Below are positions 8,830-17,521 of a stretch of 64,000 nucleotides of DNA, piece by piece. Every line of letters begins with the position of its first letter. Positions within the stretch are counted from its first letter, which is position 1. The position numbers were made by a program, and so were the translations under genes. The notes beneath the pieces were generated by a model, which saw nothing but the letters and a program-made list of their open reading frames with translations, searched no databases and had not been told where the DNA came from. Origin of the DNA: Leptolyngbya sp. CCY15150 (GTDB lineage: Bacteria; Cyanobacteriota; Cyanobacteriia; RECH01); assembly GCF_016888135.1 (NCBI RefSeq), contig NZ_JACSWB010000277.1, positions 1-64,000 on the forward strand, in the 5' to 3' direction.

Positions 8830-9077
8830 ACTGGGTGATCACGATTATGATCCTGGCGCTACTCATTCCTATCTATGAAGCCTGGCAAGATGACAGTATT
8901 TGGCAAAAAATGTTGGCCTTCGCCAGCATCGCCACGAAGACATCGATCATGATCTTAGTAGTCTCTGTTCTGCGGGATGATTGGATGATTGGCGTGGTAG
9001 GCGTGTTGATTTTGAGTGTGGGTAATGCTGCTCTGATGCTTCTGGCTCATGTTTTACGACGGATAAACGACCTATGA
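8826..9077 (+). CDS. mrpF: Mrp antiporter subunit F
   Basis: It encodes 83 residues with three membrane segments, including a central DSIWQKMLAFASIATKTSIMILVVSVLRDDWMIG region that matches the order of MrpF/PhaF (conserved charges flanking the second helix). Overlaps with mrpE and mrpG (4 bases each) imply translational coupling and equal stoichiometry. MrpF is a small structural part of the antiporter complex. Confidence 0.82.
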   Translation: MNWVITIMILALLIPIYEAWQDDSIWQKMLAFASIATKTSIMILVVSVLRDDWMIGVVGVLILSVGNAALMLLAHVLRRINDL

Positions 9078-9352
9078 TTGATACCTTGAGCTATACCTTA
9101 ATCAGTATTGGTTTGGTGTTCTGGTTTTGGGGAACCTGGCCGTTAGTGGGCGATCGCTCTGTCTTATTCAAGCTCCATAGCCTATCCGTATCCGACACCC
9201 TGGGTTCCATGAGTATCGTCGTGGGGCTGTTGCTCAAAATTCCCCGAGAATGGCCGTTGCTGGTCTTGGCGCTGATTTCGTTAGCCATCTGGAATACCGT
9301 ACTTGGCTATGTGTTGGCCTACTGTTCGACCCGAGGAGGAGAAGATGCCTGA
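9074..9352 (+). CDS. mrpG: Mrp antiporter subunit G
   Basis: This 92-residue protein has three hydrophobic segments and the MrpG-type core GDRSVLFKLHSLSVSDTLGSMSIVVGLLL, where the LHSLSVSDTLG stretch is the family hallmark (usually R-L-H-A-x-S-x-x-D-T-L-G). The start overlaps the mrpF stop, and the end overlaps the next gene by 8 bases. Role: small structural subunit of the Mrp complex. Confidence 0.85.
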   Translation: MIDTLSYTLISIGLVFWFWGTWPLVGDRSVLFKLHSLSVSDTLGSMSIVVGLLLKIPREWPLLVLALISLAIWNTVLGYVLAYCSTRGGEDA

Positions 9353-10007
9353 GATCTTGACAGATGAGTTTTATATCCTAGCGATCGCTCTTCTACTGCC
9401 CTTGACCGCCTGTATGTTGGTTTCCCAGGTCAATCCCTATCACGCCTTGGTGATTCGCGGCATTTTGGGAGCGGTGGCCGCCTTGGTCTATGCCTTGTTT
9501 GGGGCGGCTGATGTGGCCCTGACTGAAGCCCTAGTTGGCACCATGTTATCCATCACCCTCTATGCCGTCGCGGTGCGATCGTCGATGATTATGCGGTTGG
9601 GTGTACTGGATTCTAAGACCACTGAGCATCCTCTGCCATCGATGGATTCTGTGCTAGCGGCTCTGCGTCCACCGCTAGATAAGTACTACCTACGCCTTGA
9701 AGTTGTTCCTTATTCTAATTTGCAAGATCTCCATACTGCCCTGCGCGACCAGGAGGTTCATGCTATCTGTGAATCCTTGGAGCCACGGCAAACCCAGCCT
9801 GCATCATTAACCGTGGATGATTCAACCCTTGAGAACCATGAACCGTCCTACCGTCTGCACATTCGCGTTCGGCGGCTCTACGATATTCTCCAAGCCGCTC
9901 TGCCGGAAGCGATCGCCCATTTAACCTACGCCAATCTTGCTCCGTCTAGTACAGCAGCATCTCAGTCAACACCCAGTATTGCTAACCCCCTGGAGGGACA
10001 CCTGTGA
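9345..10007 (+). CDS. mrpA: Short MrpA-like subunit (DUF4040/MbhE-type domain)
   Basis: The 220-residue product starts at ATG 9345 after the strong Shine-Dalgarno GAGGAGGAG, inside the mrpG end. Residues 1-85 hold three membrane helices with LVIRGILGAVAALVYALFGAADVALTEALVGTMLSITLYAVAVRSS, the DUF4040 domain that forms the C-terminal part of MrpA in Bacillus. The hydrophilic C-terminal half is poorly conserved. The large NuoL-like half of classical MrpA is absent, as is usual in cyanobacterial operons. A conserved acidic residue in the ADVALTEA segment is implicated in ion passage in related subunits. Confidence 0.78.
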   Translation: MPEILTDEFYILAIALLLPLTACMLVSQVNPYHALVIRGILGAVAALVYALFGAADVALTEALVGTMLSITLYAVAVRSSMIMRLGVLDSKTTEHPLPSMDSVLAALRPPLDKYYLRLEVVPYSNLQDLHTALRDQEVHAICESLEPRQTQPASLTVDDSTLENHEPSYRLHIRVRRLYDILQAALPEAIAHLTYANLAPSSTAASQSTPSIANPLEGHL

Positions 10008-10666
10008 AGTGGATTTATATTGCAGCGGGCATTGCAACCTATCTTAAAATGCTGGTCTTGCCTAACCTGGCTCTAGATACCAGCGAATTGTCGATTGTGG
10101 AAATGGTGGTACAGGATACGGGTGTCCCCAATGCTGTATCGGGCATTATTTTCAGAAACCGTGTTTACGACACAATCTTCGAGGTGGTTGTATTTACCTT
10201 AGCCATCATGGGAGTTCGCTTTCTCTTGGCTGATGAACAACCCACCACCACGATCTATCAATTTACCGATCATCCTTCCATTGTCCTAGCACGTCTAGGA
10301 GCTACGATCGCTGCCTTGGTGAGTATTGAACTCGCGCTACGAGGGCACCTGAGCCCCGGCGGTGGATTTGCGGCGGGGGTGGCGGGGGGAACGGCCATTG
10401 GTCTGGTGGCGATCACCTCGTCGTCGCAATGGATGGAGGCGGTCTATCAACGCTGGCACGCTGCCACCTGGGAGAAAATTGCCGTCCTCATTTTCATCAT
10501 CCTAGCTGTCCTCGCCTTGGTGGGCATCGAGCCGCCCCATGGCAATCTGGGAACCTTAGTCAGCGGTGGCTGGATTCCAATTCTCAACCTGTTGGTGGCG
10601 ATCAAGGTGGCGCTGGGATCTTGGGCGGCAATTCTGTTGTTCATCCGGCATCGAGGATTGTTGTAA
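10004..10666 (+). CDS. mrpB: Mrp antiporter subunit B (MnhB domain)
   Basis: The 220-residue protein begins at a GTG (10004) preceded by GGAGGGA and overlapping the previous stop. The N-terminal part (DTGVPNAVSGIIFRNRVYDTIFEVVVFTLAIMGVRFLL) resembles the MbhF/MrpA C-terminal segment. From about residue 90, ARLGATIAALVSIELALRGHLSPGGGFAAGVAGGTAIGL is the MnhB signature with the strongly conserved GHxxPGGGF. It is therefore MrpB with an N-terminal extension, and it closes the CDEFGAB operon. Confidence 0.86.
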   Translation: MKWIYIAAGIATYLKMLVLPNLALDTSELSIVEMVVQDTGVPNAVSGIIFRNRVYDTIFEVVVFTLAIMGVRFLLADEQPTTTIYQFTDHPSIVLARLGATIAALVSIELALRGHLSPGGGFAAGVAGGTAIGLVAITSSSQWMEAVYQRWHAATWEKIAVLIFIILAVLALVGIEPPHGNLGTLVSGGWIPILNLLVAIKVALGSWAAILLFIRHRGLL

Positions 10667-10844
10667 ACCATCTTTGTAAACGGCCTGCTCAACCTGGTAA
10701 ACAACCTGGGCATACTAGACTATGTCAGTTTGCCCTAGGGGAATGCCCTTGGGAATTTTGGTTCTTGGATGGATGCCTTGTTAAGATAGCGAATGTCATC
10801 CATCTGCCTTGTCCTGTTGACCATTCCTACCCGTTTGTGATGCC

Positions 10845-11834
10845 ATGAGTTCTACGGATGTTGAAGCACCCCACGCACCTGAACCCCAGTCTAGCGATCG
10901 CCCTATTGTGGTTCAGGTTGAAGCATTACAGAAGGCCTACCGCACGGGCTTTTGGCTCAACCAAACTGTTGTGCCACTCAAAAATTGTTCGCTGACGGTC
11001 TACCAAGGCGAAACCTTTGGGTTGCTGGGCCCCAATGGCGCAGGCAAGACGACGTTGCTGAAAACGTTGCTGGGCATTGTGCGTCCCACCAGCGGTCGCG
11101 GCCTGTTGCTGGGTCAACCCTTGGGCGATCGCACCGTCAAACAGCGGGTGGGCTACCTACCGGAAAATCCCTACTTCTACGATTACCTCACCGGCTGGGA
11201 GTTTTTGGAATATGCCGCTGGGCTCTTCCGCATTCCTCGGTCGGTGCAGAAAACCCGCATTCCTGAACTGCTGGACTTGGTGGGCCTGGCGAAATCTGCC
11301 GCTGTCAAAAAGCAGATGCGCAAGTACTCGAAGGGAATGCTGCAGCGGGTGGGCATGGCCCAAGCGCTGATTAATGATCCTGATGTGGTGTTCTTGGATG
11401 AACCCATGTCGGGTCTAGATCCCATGGGTCGCTACCAGATTCGCGAAATCATTCTGTCGCTGAAAGCCCAAGGCAAGACCATTTTCTTCAACAGCCACGT
11501 GCTTTCGGATGTGGAACTGATTTGCGATCGCATTGCCATCTTGGCTCAAGGTGAGCTGCTATGTGTCGGCTCCATTCCCGAACTGGTCGGCGTCACAGAG
11601 GTCTATGCTGTGCGGGTGCGGGGCGGTAATGCTGAGGTGCTCCGTCAGTGGATCCCCGACTTGGAAGCCGATGATGGCGTGTGGCACGGACACCTTAAGG
11701 GCGAACCCCAAGACTTTCTTGCTAGCCTACGGCTGATGAGTGCCCAGTTGCTGAGTATGCAGCTCGCTCGCCCAAGCCTAGAGGAATTTTTTGTGCAGCA
11801 ATTGCGTCAGCGTGGCATCTATACCAGTCACTAG
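10845..11834 (+). CDS. ABC transporter ATP-binding protein, ABC-2 type
   Basis: A 329-residue ATPase with Walker A LGPNGAGKTT (near residue 60), Q-loop region RVGYLPENPYFYDYL, signature YSKGMLQRVGMAQAL, Walker B VVFLDEPMSGLD and H-loop FNSHVLSDVE. A C-terminal extension of about 90 residues is usual in DrrA/CcmA-like exporters. No permease gene adjoins it on either side, so its membrane partner must be elsewhere. It is unrelated to the mrp operon, 178 bases upstream. Substrate unknown. Confidence 0.85.
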   Translation: MSSTDVEAPHAPEPQSSDRPIVVQVEALQKAYRTGFWLNQTVVPLKNCSLTVYQGETFGLLGPNGAGKTTLLKTLLGIVRPTSGRGLLLGQPLGDRTVKQRVGYLPENPYFYDYLTGWEFLEYAAGLFRIPRSVQKTRIPELLDLVGLAKSAAVKKQMRKYSKGMLQRVGMAQALINDPDVVFLDEPMSGLDPMGRYQIREIILSLKAQGKTIFFNSHVLSDVELICDRIAILAQGELLCVGSIPELVGVTEVYAVRVRGGNAEVLRQWIPDLEADDGVWHGHLKGEPQDFLASLRLMSAQLLSMQLARPSLEEFFVQQLRQRGIYTSH

Positions 11835-12114
11835 AATGCTTGTATAGCTACATTTTCCAATATCCAGTGTTATGTAGTTATGGCTATAATCATCCTGCTT
11901 AGGACATCAAGCCCCCCTGGAGACCTAAATGTTTGAGCATTCGATCTAGGACATATCTCAACCAGGCTGACAATCACTATAATTAAAACATTGGTGTTGG
12001 CTGAATCAGGGTATGAATCTTTAGTTAGAAGCCCTGAAAATATACAAAACTTTTCGGAGTTATACTACTATTCAGCAACGCCAGAACATTTCTAGGAATT
12101 TCTTGACTAACTAG

Positions 12115-12810
12115 ATGCTGGAATTTATTGTACAGGTTCTTCTAGCAGGGGGGAGTGCAACGGTAATTTCCTTATCCCTGCTTAAGTGGTTGGGTGACAA
12201 ATGGATTACTCACCAGCTTTCTCAAAAGCTTGAGTCATTCAAGCGCCAGCAGTCTGAGTTGCTTGAGCAGTACCGCTATCAAATTAATGCCCGATTTAAC
12301 CGCATTACCAAGATTCATGAGAAAGAGTTTGAGGTTCTACCTGAGATATGGTACAGGCTACAAGATACATATAGGCATTTCCAAGCCCTTTCTTCGCCAG
12401 AGCAATCTTTTTCAGATCTCGATCGCTTCTCTTCGGAACAGCTTGAAGCATTTTTGGAAAAGTGTTTGCTGAATGATTTTCAAAAAGAACAACTGCGATG
12501 TTCTACCCATAAAATCAATTATTATAAGGATACTATTTACTGGATTCGCTTGAGTATAGCCTGTCAAGTATTTGAGGAATTTCGCAAATACTTGCACTAC
12601 AACAAGATTTTCCTTAGTCAGGATTTATTTGAGTTGTTGACTAAAATTGAATCAGCTTTGATCGAAACACAAGTAGATCTGGAAACTCCGGGGCCTAAGC
12701 TTTGGAAAGAAGGACGTGTTATAAACAAAAAATTAAATGAAGCTGTTGGAGAGTTACTGAAACAAGTTGAGAATGCAGTTCAAAAGAGACTACATTTCAA
12801 CCAAGCCTAA
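12115..12810 (+). CDS. Unknown protein: one membrane helix plus coiled coil, AT-rich gene
   Basis: The 231-residue protein is not recognised. Residues 4-24 form a membrane segment (FIVQVLLAGGSATVISLSLL), followed by a charged coiled-coil region (KLESFKRQQSELLEQY) and a mostly helical cytoplasmic domain rich in Lys/Glu/Gln. The gene is visibly AT-richer than its neighbours, stands alone and is flanked by AT-rich spacers, which suggests transfer. Membrane-anchored helical proteins of this kind occur in variable and defence-linked regions, but nothing here proves such a role. Confidence 0.7.
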   Translation: MLEFIVQVLLAGGSATVISLSLLKWLGDKWITHQLSQKLESFKRQQSELLEQYRYQINARFNRITKIHEKEFEVLPEIWYRLQDTYRHFQALSSPEQSFSDLDRFSSEQLEAFLEKCLLNDFQKEQLRCSTHKINYYKDTIYWIRLSIACQVFEEFRKYLHYNKIFLSQDLFELLTKIESALIETQVDLETPGPKLWKEGRVINKKLNEAVGELLKQVENAVQKRLHFNQA

Positions 12811-13048
12811 ATGCATATGGAAATTCGGATGTAGCTGTTTTTGATCCAGTGATTCCGTGAATTAATAAAATGCATTAGCGACCGTATAACAATCTAATTG
12901 GAGCGGACTGCCGGGGGATCCTGGTGAGCTGCAAAGGTTATTTATCCCACTGACCACGAATGTTAATTGTTAGGGTGCAACGAACGGCGTTGTCTTTAAG
13001 ATTCAGTGTTCTAGAAGTGGGTAGATGCGATCGCCCCCCTGCTATCCC

Positions 13049-14011
13049 TTACCCAAATGACCACATCACCGGATTGTCATCTAGGTGGTCGGCGACGCTA
13101 TGACCAATCTCATCGATCGCTTTCCGATCGCTCTCGTCGAGCTGAACATCAGCAGCGATCGCATTTTGTCGCACCTGGTCGGCATTGCGAGCACCGGCAA
13201 TCACGCAGGTTTGGGGTTGTCCCATCAGCCAGGCCAAGGCCAGTTGCCCTAGGGTGATGCCGTATTTGTCTGCTAGAGGGCGCAGTTGAGCGATCGCTGC
13301 TTGGGCGCGGGCGTAGTGCTCGGGTTGGAAGAGCTTGTTCTTGGCGCGGATATCGCCTTCCGCAAACTGATGATCGGGGCCAAATTTGCCGGTGAGCAAT
13401 CCTTGGGCCAGGGGTGAGTAGGCCAGGATAGTGATGTTGTGCTCGATGCAGTAGGGCATGGCATCAGTTTCCACATGCCGCCAAAATAGCGAGTAGGGTG
13501 GCTGCAGGCTATCGATGCGTCCATACTCAGCCGCTTCTTCGAGCTGGGTGCGGGAGAAGTTGGAAACGCCGATGGCGCGAATTTTGCCTTGCTCTTTCAG
13601 TTCCACCATGGCTCGCATGGTTTCGCTAATGGGCACCACGTCGCTATTGAAGGAGCCGGAGGGCCAGTGAATTTGATACAGATCAATATAGTCGGTTTGC
13701 AAATGCTTGAGAGAGCGATCGCAGGCTTCTAGCACCTCAGAGTATTTCATGTGGTTGGCGAATACCTTGGTGGCATAGACAACGCGATCGCGGCGGTCTG
13801 ACAGCGCCTTGGCGACGAGCTGTTCTGAATAGCCATCACCATAGATTTCTGCTGTATCAATGGTGGTGATGCCTGCGTCAACTGCTGCCTGGATGGCCGC
13901 GATCACCTGATCGTCCTCAATGCCCACCCAGCCACGTTTCCCTGCTTGCCAGGTACCCATCAAAATTGGCGTAATCTGCAGGTCGGATTGTCCAAGTTGG
14001 CGCGTTTGCAT
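13049..14011 (-). CDS. Aldo/keto reductase
   Basis: This 320-residue NADPH-dependent oxidoreductase has a TIM-barrel sequence with the catalytic tetrad: Asp and Tyr in TIDTAEIYGDGYSE (near residues 52-57), Lys in VYATKVF (near 82) and His in LYQIHWPSG (near 113). ITILAYSPLAQGLLTGKF and VIAGARNADQVRQN match the cofactor-binding part. It starts MQTRQLGQSDLQITPILMG, as usual for the family. It stands alone; physiological substrate is not predictable. Confidence 0.9.
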   Translation of the reverse strand: MQTRQLGQSDLQITPILMGTWQAGKRGWVGIEDDQVIAAIQAAVDAGITTIDTAEIYGDGYSEQLVAKALSDRRDRVVYATKVFANHMKYSEVLEACDRSLKHLQTDYIDLYQIHWPSGSFNSDVVPISETMRAMVELKEQGKIRAIGVSNFSRTQLEEAAEYGRIDSLQPPYSLFWRHVETDAMPYCIEHNITILAYSPLAQGLLTGKFGPDHQFAEGDIRAKNKLFQPEHYARAQAAIAQLRPLADKYGITLGQLALAWLMGQPQTCVIAGARNADQVRQNAIAADVQLDESDRKAIDEIGHSVADHLDDNPVMWSFG

Positions 14012-14291
14012 GAAGAAGCTCTGAGAAGGTCAGCGGGGTGACAACCATCACCTGTGCGGTCACAGATTGACGGAAATCTCCATCAATAGGATAGAACACC
14101 TAATTTTAGTTTCGCAAGCACAAGGTTCGCGTTGGGGAAGATTGTGACTCAATTTCTGGAAACATTGCACAAATGATTTTTCTTCACCCGATAGAAATCA
14201 TGTGGGCTAAATAAATCCGTTAGACAACCAAGCGATCGCATTTGGGCTTGGCTCACGACCCTAATCACTTACTCGTAGAGCGTACTTAGCC

Positions 14292-14483
14292 ATGATCAAT
14301 AACCTATCTCATGCTTTATCCGGCTCTGTAGCTGGCAAATTTCTCTGCATCTTAGCCATCATGTTACCTGTTCTGGGCGTGGTATTAATCGCCAGCGCTC
14401 AGTCTGATGAACCTGTTACGGAAAAACGTCAGAGCGATCCGATTATTCCACCACCCGCCTACGTCGCGTCGTCCTTGCTGTAA
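14292..14483 (+). CDS. Small single-pass membrane protein, unknown
   Basis: It encodes 63 residues, MINNLSHALSGSVAGKFLCI followed by a hydrophobic stretch (LAIMLPVLGVVLIASA) and a polar Pro-rich tail ending AYVASSLL. It could be a membrane-anchored peptide or carry an uncleaved signal sequence. No family is recognised and there is no strong ribosome binding site. The gene is divergent to the aldo/keto reductase gene across a 280-base spacer. Confidence 0.5.
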   Translation: MINNLSHALSGSVAGKFLCILAIMLPVLGVVLIASAQSDEPVTEKRQSDPIIPPPAYVASSLL

Positions 14484-14626
14484 ATCTGGTACAGGCTGAT
14501 GTTTGGCAAGTACTATTTGCTAAGCATCAGCTCGATCTAACACTCTATCTAGCATTAGCAGAGCTTGGATACGTTACGCTAACGGCTAACTCATCCTACA
14601 AGTACACCAGGTTTATCCTTTGTCCG

Positions 14627-15574
14627 TCAAGCTGTTCCATGTTCTTTTCCTGGTTCAGAATAGTTGTGAAGAAACTGAAACGCCTGTGCTTGCCAAATAT
14701 CAATTTCTGGCCATCGCCAAGGTCGTTGGGTTGAATCAGATAGATTAGACTTACATCCATCTAGACACTTTTTCCAATAGTGTTTGGCATAGTCTAGATT
14801 TTCTGTGGCTTCATAGACCTGAGCTAATAGACAATAGGAAGCGGTGGAGGATGGATCGAGGGCGATCGCTTGATGGAGCTGCTCTAAGGAGCGATCGTAT
14901 TGTCCCAGTAAATATAGCGCCCAGCCTAGATTTTTATGGAGAGATACTCGAATTAATGGTTCTTCAATCTCGTCGTCTAGACAGTCTTCTAAGGGTTGTA
15001 GTGCTGCTTGGGGCTGTCCTTCTAAAATATTCAGTCGAGCTAAGTTACAGATGGCTGCATAGGCTCCTTTGCCTTGGAAATCCCGAGCTTTTTTGTAGTG
15101 AGATTTAGCTTTCTCGTTTGCCTGAAGTCGTTCGTAGGTGGTGCCGAGGTTATAGTGGGCGTTGGCGTAGTCGGGACGGAGGGCGATCGCTGCCTGAAAA
15201 TACTGAACGGCGATGGCGAAGTTCCCAGCCATGTATTCATTAAACCCCTTTTGGTTGAGCTGTTGGGCTTCATCGTGCAGTTGGGGCTGGGGCACGGTCA
15301 TCTGTGGACGATGGCCAGCAACGACGCGAATCAGGTCTGATCGCTTGAGTTTTTGCCCATGATAGTCAGGCAATGCCTGCGTGAATACGTCACAAATCCG
15401 CTCGATGTGTTTGCGCACGGTAGGTTCGCTCACGCCCATCTCTTTTGCAATCTCCGTGTCTGATGCACCAACTAAAAGGTTCTCCAACACCTGTTTTCGG
15501 CGCGGCGTCAAGCTCTGAATCACATCATCAATGGAAGACGTAAGCATCATCAGGATCCTGAATGGGTTATGCAA
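14627..15574 (-). CDS. LuxR-type HTH regulator with TPR domain
   Basis: The 315-residue protein has a GerE/LuxR helix-turn-helix at the N-terminus (residues about 20-65: LTPRRKQVLENLLVGASDTEIAKEMGVSEPTVRKHIERI). TPR-like repeats from about 110 to 290 follow (FNEYMAGNFAIAVQYFQAAIALRPDYANAHYNLGTTYERL, then LGQYDRSLEQLHQAIALDP). There is no receiver domain, so TPR-mediated protein contacts probably control DNA binding. The divergent spacer upstream has repeated TGTCACAAAT-like sites, candidate targets for this regulator. Downstream ATGs at 15550 and 15547 are alternative starts. Confidence 0.82.
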   Translation of the reverse strand: MHNPFRILMMLTSSIDDVIQSLTPRRKQVLENLLVGASDTEIAKEMGVSEPTVRKHIERICDVFTQALPDYHGQKLKRSDLIRVVAGHRPQMTVPQPQLHDEAQQLNQKGFNEYMAGNFAIAVQYFQAAIALRPDYANAHYNLGTTYERLQANEKAKSHYKKARDFQGKGAYAAICNLARLNILEGQPQAALQPLEDCLDDEIEEPLIRVSLHKNLGWALYLLGQYDRSLEQLHQAIALDPSSTASYCLLAQVYEATENLDYAKHYWKKCLDGCKSNLSDSTQRPWRWPEIDIWQAQAFQFLHNYSEPGKEHGTA

Positions 15575-15946
15575 TAGCCGTTATCCGGGCTAACTTCCCA
15601 TTGTATGCCACAACTGTGACTATTGCCCACTATCTGCCATTGACCCCAAATCTGTCACGGGTGTGTCACAAATCTAGATACCCTCTCGTCCATGAGCCGT
15701 GCTTAGAACTCTGCCTATCGATAGCCATCATGATCTGAACTGGTTTATCATACAAGTTCTAGGATTTGTGACAAGACATACCCTAAGCACCTAAGAGGTT
15801 GACAACTTTCGAGAGAGCTGGCAACATATAAGAGTCACATTTGTGAGCTTAACTTGAGTTGTTGTCGAACCTTGTTCCGGGCGTTTTGTGACTGATGGTG
15901 AACTACCGCATGTGCAGCGCCTAAGCCATCTACAGGAGTCAGTGCT
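15575..15946. promoter_or_regulatory. Divergent regulatory spacer with repeated TGTCACAAAT-type sites
   Basis: Between the LuxR-TPR gene and two small membrane-protein genes there are several related sites: CTGTCACGG (near 15652), TGTCACAAATCTAGA (15664-15678), the inverted copy TCTAGGATTTGTGACA (near 15758-15773), the palindrome TCACA-TT-TGTGA (about 15835-15846) and TTTTGTGAC (near 15884-15892). The TGTGA/TCACA half-sites recall CRP-like sites, but the orientation differs. The pattern suggests a multi-site operator; the protein that binds it is unknown. Confidence 0.55.
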
Positions 15947-16195
15947 ATGGTTTCTGATCCGGATCGTCACAGTAATCATTACAGTCTTTTGGTTAAAGCC
16001 TGTATAGCTGCGTTTAAGTGGCTGTCATGGCTAGGAACTGGGTTTGCGATCGCCTATATTTTGGCAGTCTGTTTACGTGCTCCATGGATCCTGAGATTGC
16101 TGATGATGCTGGCAACCCATCTCACTGTACCGATGATGAGTATTGCTCTTTGTTGGGTGGCGTTTGTGGTGGTGGTGGAGTCTTGGCGTTCATGA
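15947..16195 (+). CDS. Small two-helix membrane protein, unknown
   Basis: It encodes 82 residues from an ATG with a good AGGAG nine bases upstream. Two strong hydrophobic segments are visible (KWLSWLGTGFAIAYILAVCL and LMMLATHLTVPMMSIALCWVAFVVVV). No family is recognised. It shares the regulatory spacer of the LuxR-TPR gene and precedes another tiny membrane-protein gene on the same strand. Confidence 0.6.
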   Translation: MVSDPDRHSNHYSLLVKACIAAFKWLSWLGTGFAIAYILAVCLRAPWILRLLMMLATHLTVPMMSIALCWVAFVVVVESWRS

Positions 16196-16356
16196 TGGTC
16201 GCTATGACGTTGGTGCTGTGTGATGTTGAATTTCTAGTTAACTGGCAAGCCGTGCAAGAAGGCTGATGTGTGAACAGTCTTGCCATACAGCGCCCAAGCT
16301 AAACCTACTGTAGTGCCAGTTGTTTAATTCCTTGAGCTTATAACCTGGAGTCTGTC

Positions 16357-16533
16357 ATGTCATCATGTAGCTGTGAAGATACCCGCAAATGTGAATTTAT
16401 CCAAGATCGCAACAATCCCGATCGCTATGTCTGTTTGCCCTGCGGCAAGGTTCGCGAGACAAACCAAGGCTGGGGAATAGGGTTTTGGGAATGGTTGATT
16501 ACCTTTGGTATTGCTGTGCTTATGCTTCTTTGA
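16357..16533 (+). CDS. 58-residue Cys-rich protein with C-terminal membrane helix
   Basis: Reading from ATG 16357 gives MSSCSCEDTRKCEFIQDRNN followed by PDRYVCLPCGKVRETNQGWG and the hydrophobic tail WLITFGIAVLMLL, stop at 16533. Five Cys (C-x-C, C, then C-x2-C-G) look like a small zinc ribbon or a metal/Fe-S site. CTGGAG seven bases upstream is a good ribosome binding site. The gene lies 160 bases after another small membrane-protein gene on the same strand. Function unknown. Confidence 0.6.
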   Translation: MSSCSCEDTRKCEFIQDRNNPDRYVCLPCGKVRETNQGWGIGFWEWLITFGIAVLMLL

Positions 16534-16842
16534 GGCGTTGCTGAAGAGTCGTCACCCAGAAGCTTTACAGGTAAGGAGATAGGTAGGATGCGTATAGCCT
16601 TCGGCATGGCTTCGCTAAAGCGATAGAGTAACGCATCTAAGCCTTGCAAGACAGTTCGTTACGGCTTCTTCTAGCTACACCAAGGTTTCTGGGTGTCTGC
16701 TGACTCGTTCAGTACCCGTTAAGGTAGGTGTATCCCAGTTTTGCAAGTTGACCTTCATTCCCTAACCCTTTCTCCCAGGACGGTAGAAGGGGAGCCGGAA
16801 GCAGGGATTTAGGGTGAGGGCTACAAAGGTAGGATGTACCCG
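16534..16842. repeat. Spacer with dispersed-repeat fragments
   Basis: It begins with GGCGTTGCTGAA (16534-16545), a sequence seen again at 53707 and 59864. At about 16756-16826 an interrupted inverted repeat of the CCCTAACCC/GGGTGAGGG type, common between cyanobacterial genes, is present (CCCTAACCCTTTCTCCC and, downstream, AGGGATTTAGGGTGAGGG). No gene is supported here. Confidence 0.45.
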
Positions 16843-17451
16843 TTAAGGCTGCCAAAAGTCGATGATATCGTAGTCTAGATCTGCCAGCATGGATCGCAGT
16901 AAGGGCAGACTGAGACCAATCACATTGGTATGGCAGCCCACCAATTGTTCTACAAAAAAACCGCCCTGACCTTCCAGGGCAAAGCACCCGGCGCAGTTGA
17001 GGGGTTCTCCGGTGGCTACGTAGGCGGCAATTTGGCGATCGCTGACCTTGGCAAACTGAACTTGGGTCATTTGACTGCGAGATAGGGTTTTGCCCTGCCG
17101 TCCATCAATCAAAACGTGCCCGGTATACAGTTCTCCCACCCGACCGCGCATCTGCTGCCAGCGGGCGATCGCTTCTTGGGCATGGGCAGGTTTACCGTGG
17201 ATTTCCCCATGGAGGGCTAGGACTGAGTCGCAGCCTAGGATTAACCAATCAGCGTTGTCGTGAGGTAGTTGGGCCGCGATCGCCTCCGCCTTGCCCCGAG
17301 CTAGCGCCTGGACTAGCTCGGCGGCATTGTTCATGACGATCTGATCTTCATCAAAATCGCTGGGCATGACTACTGGGTCGATGCCAGCACCTTGGAGAAG
17401 CCGCCGTCGGGCGGGGGAGGCTGACGCTAGGATGAATCGTGGACGTTGCAT
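16843..17451 (-). CDS. maf: Maf-family nucleoside triphosphate pyrophosphatase
   Basis: The 202-residue protein begins [20 protein letters not shown], the S-x-S-P-R-R-x-x-L motif of Maf proteins. It has the catalytic-region sequences [26 protein letters not shown] and the later [28 protein letters not shown]. Maf enzymes hydrolyse non-canonical or modified nucleotides (house-cleaning) and can affect septation. It precedes no obvious operon partner; psbP-like gene upstream is 70 bases away on the same strand, so both may be co-transcribed. Confidence 0.92.
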   Translation of the reverse strand: MQRPRFILASASPARRRLLQGAGIDPVVMPSDFDEDQIVMNNAAELVQALARGKAEAIAAQLPHDNADWLILGCDSVLALHGEIHGKPAHAQEAIARWQQMRGRVGELYTGHVLIDGRQGKTLSRSQMTQVQFAKVSDRQIAAYVATGEPLNCAGCFALEGQGGFFVEQLVGCHTNVIGLSLPLLRSMLADLDYDIIDFWQP

Positions 17452-17521
17452 CTGGCGTTAGGTCGATAGGGTCAGGCAAGATGCCTGGGTGAAACGAATA
17501 GTCTGGGAATTAATCTGGGAA

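Noticed and set aside
16018-16266. 82-codon frame overlapping the small membrane protein at 15947
   Set aside because: No ribosome binding site and hydrophobicity pattern poorer than that of the frame at 15947, which has AGGAG.
16709-16987. 92-codon minus-strand frame downstream of maf
   Set aside because: Overlaps the maf end and the repeat of CCCTAACCC type; no family features.
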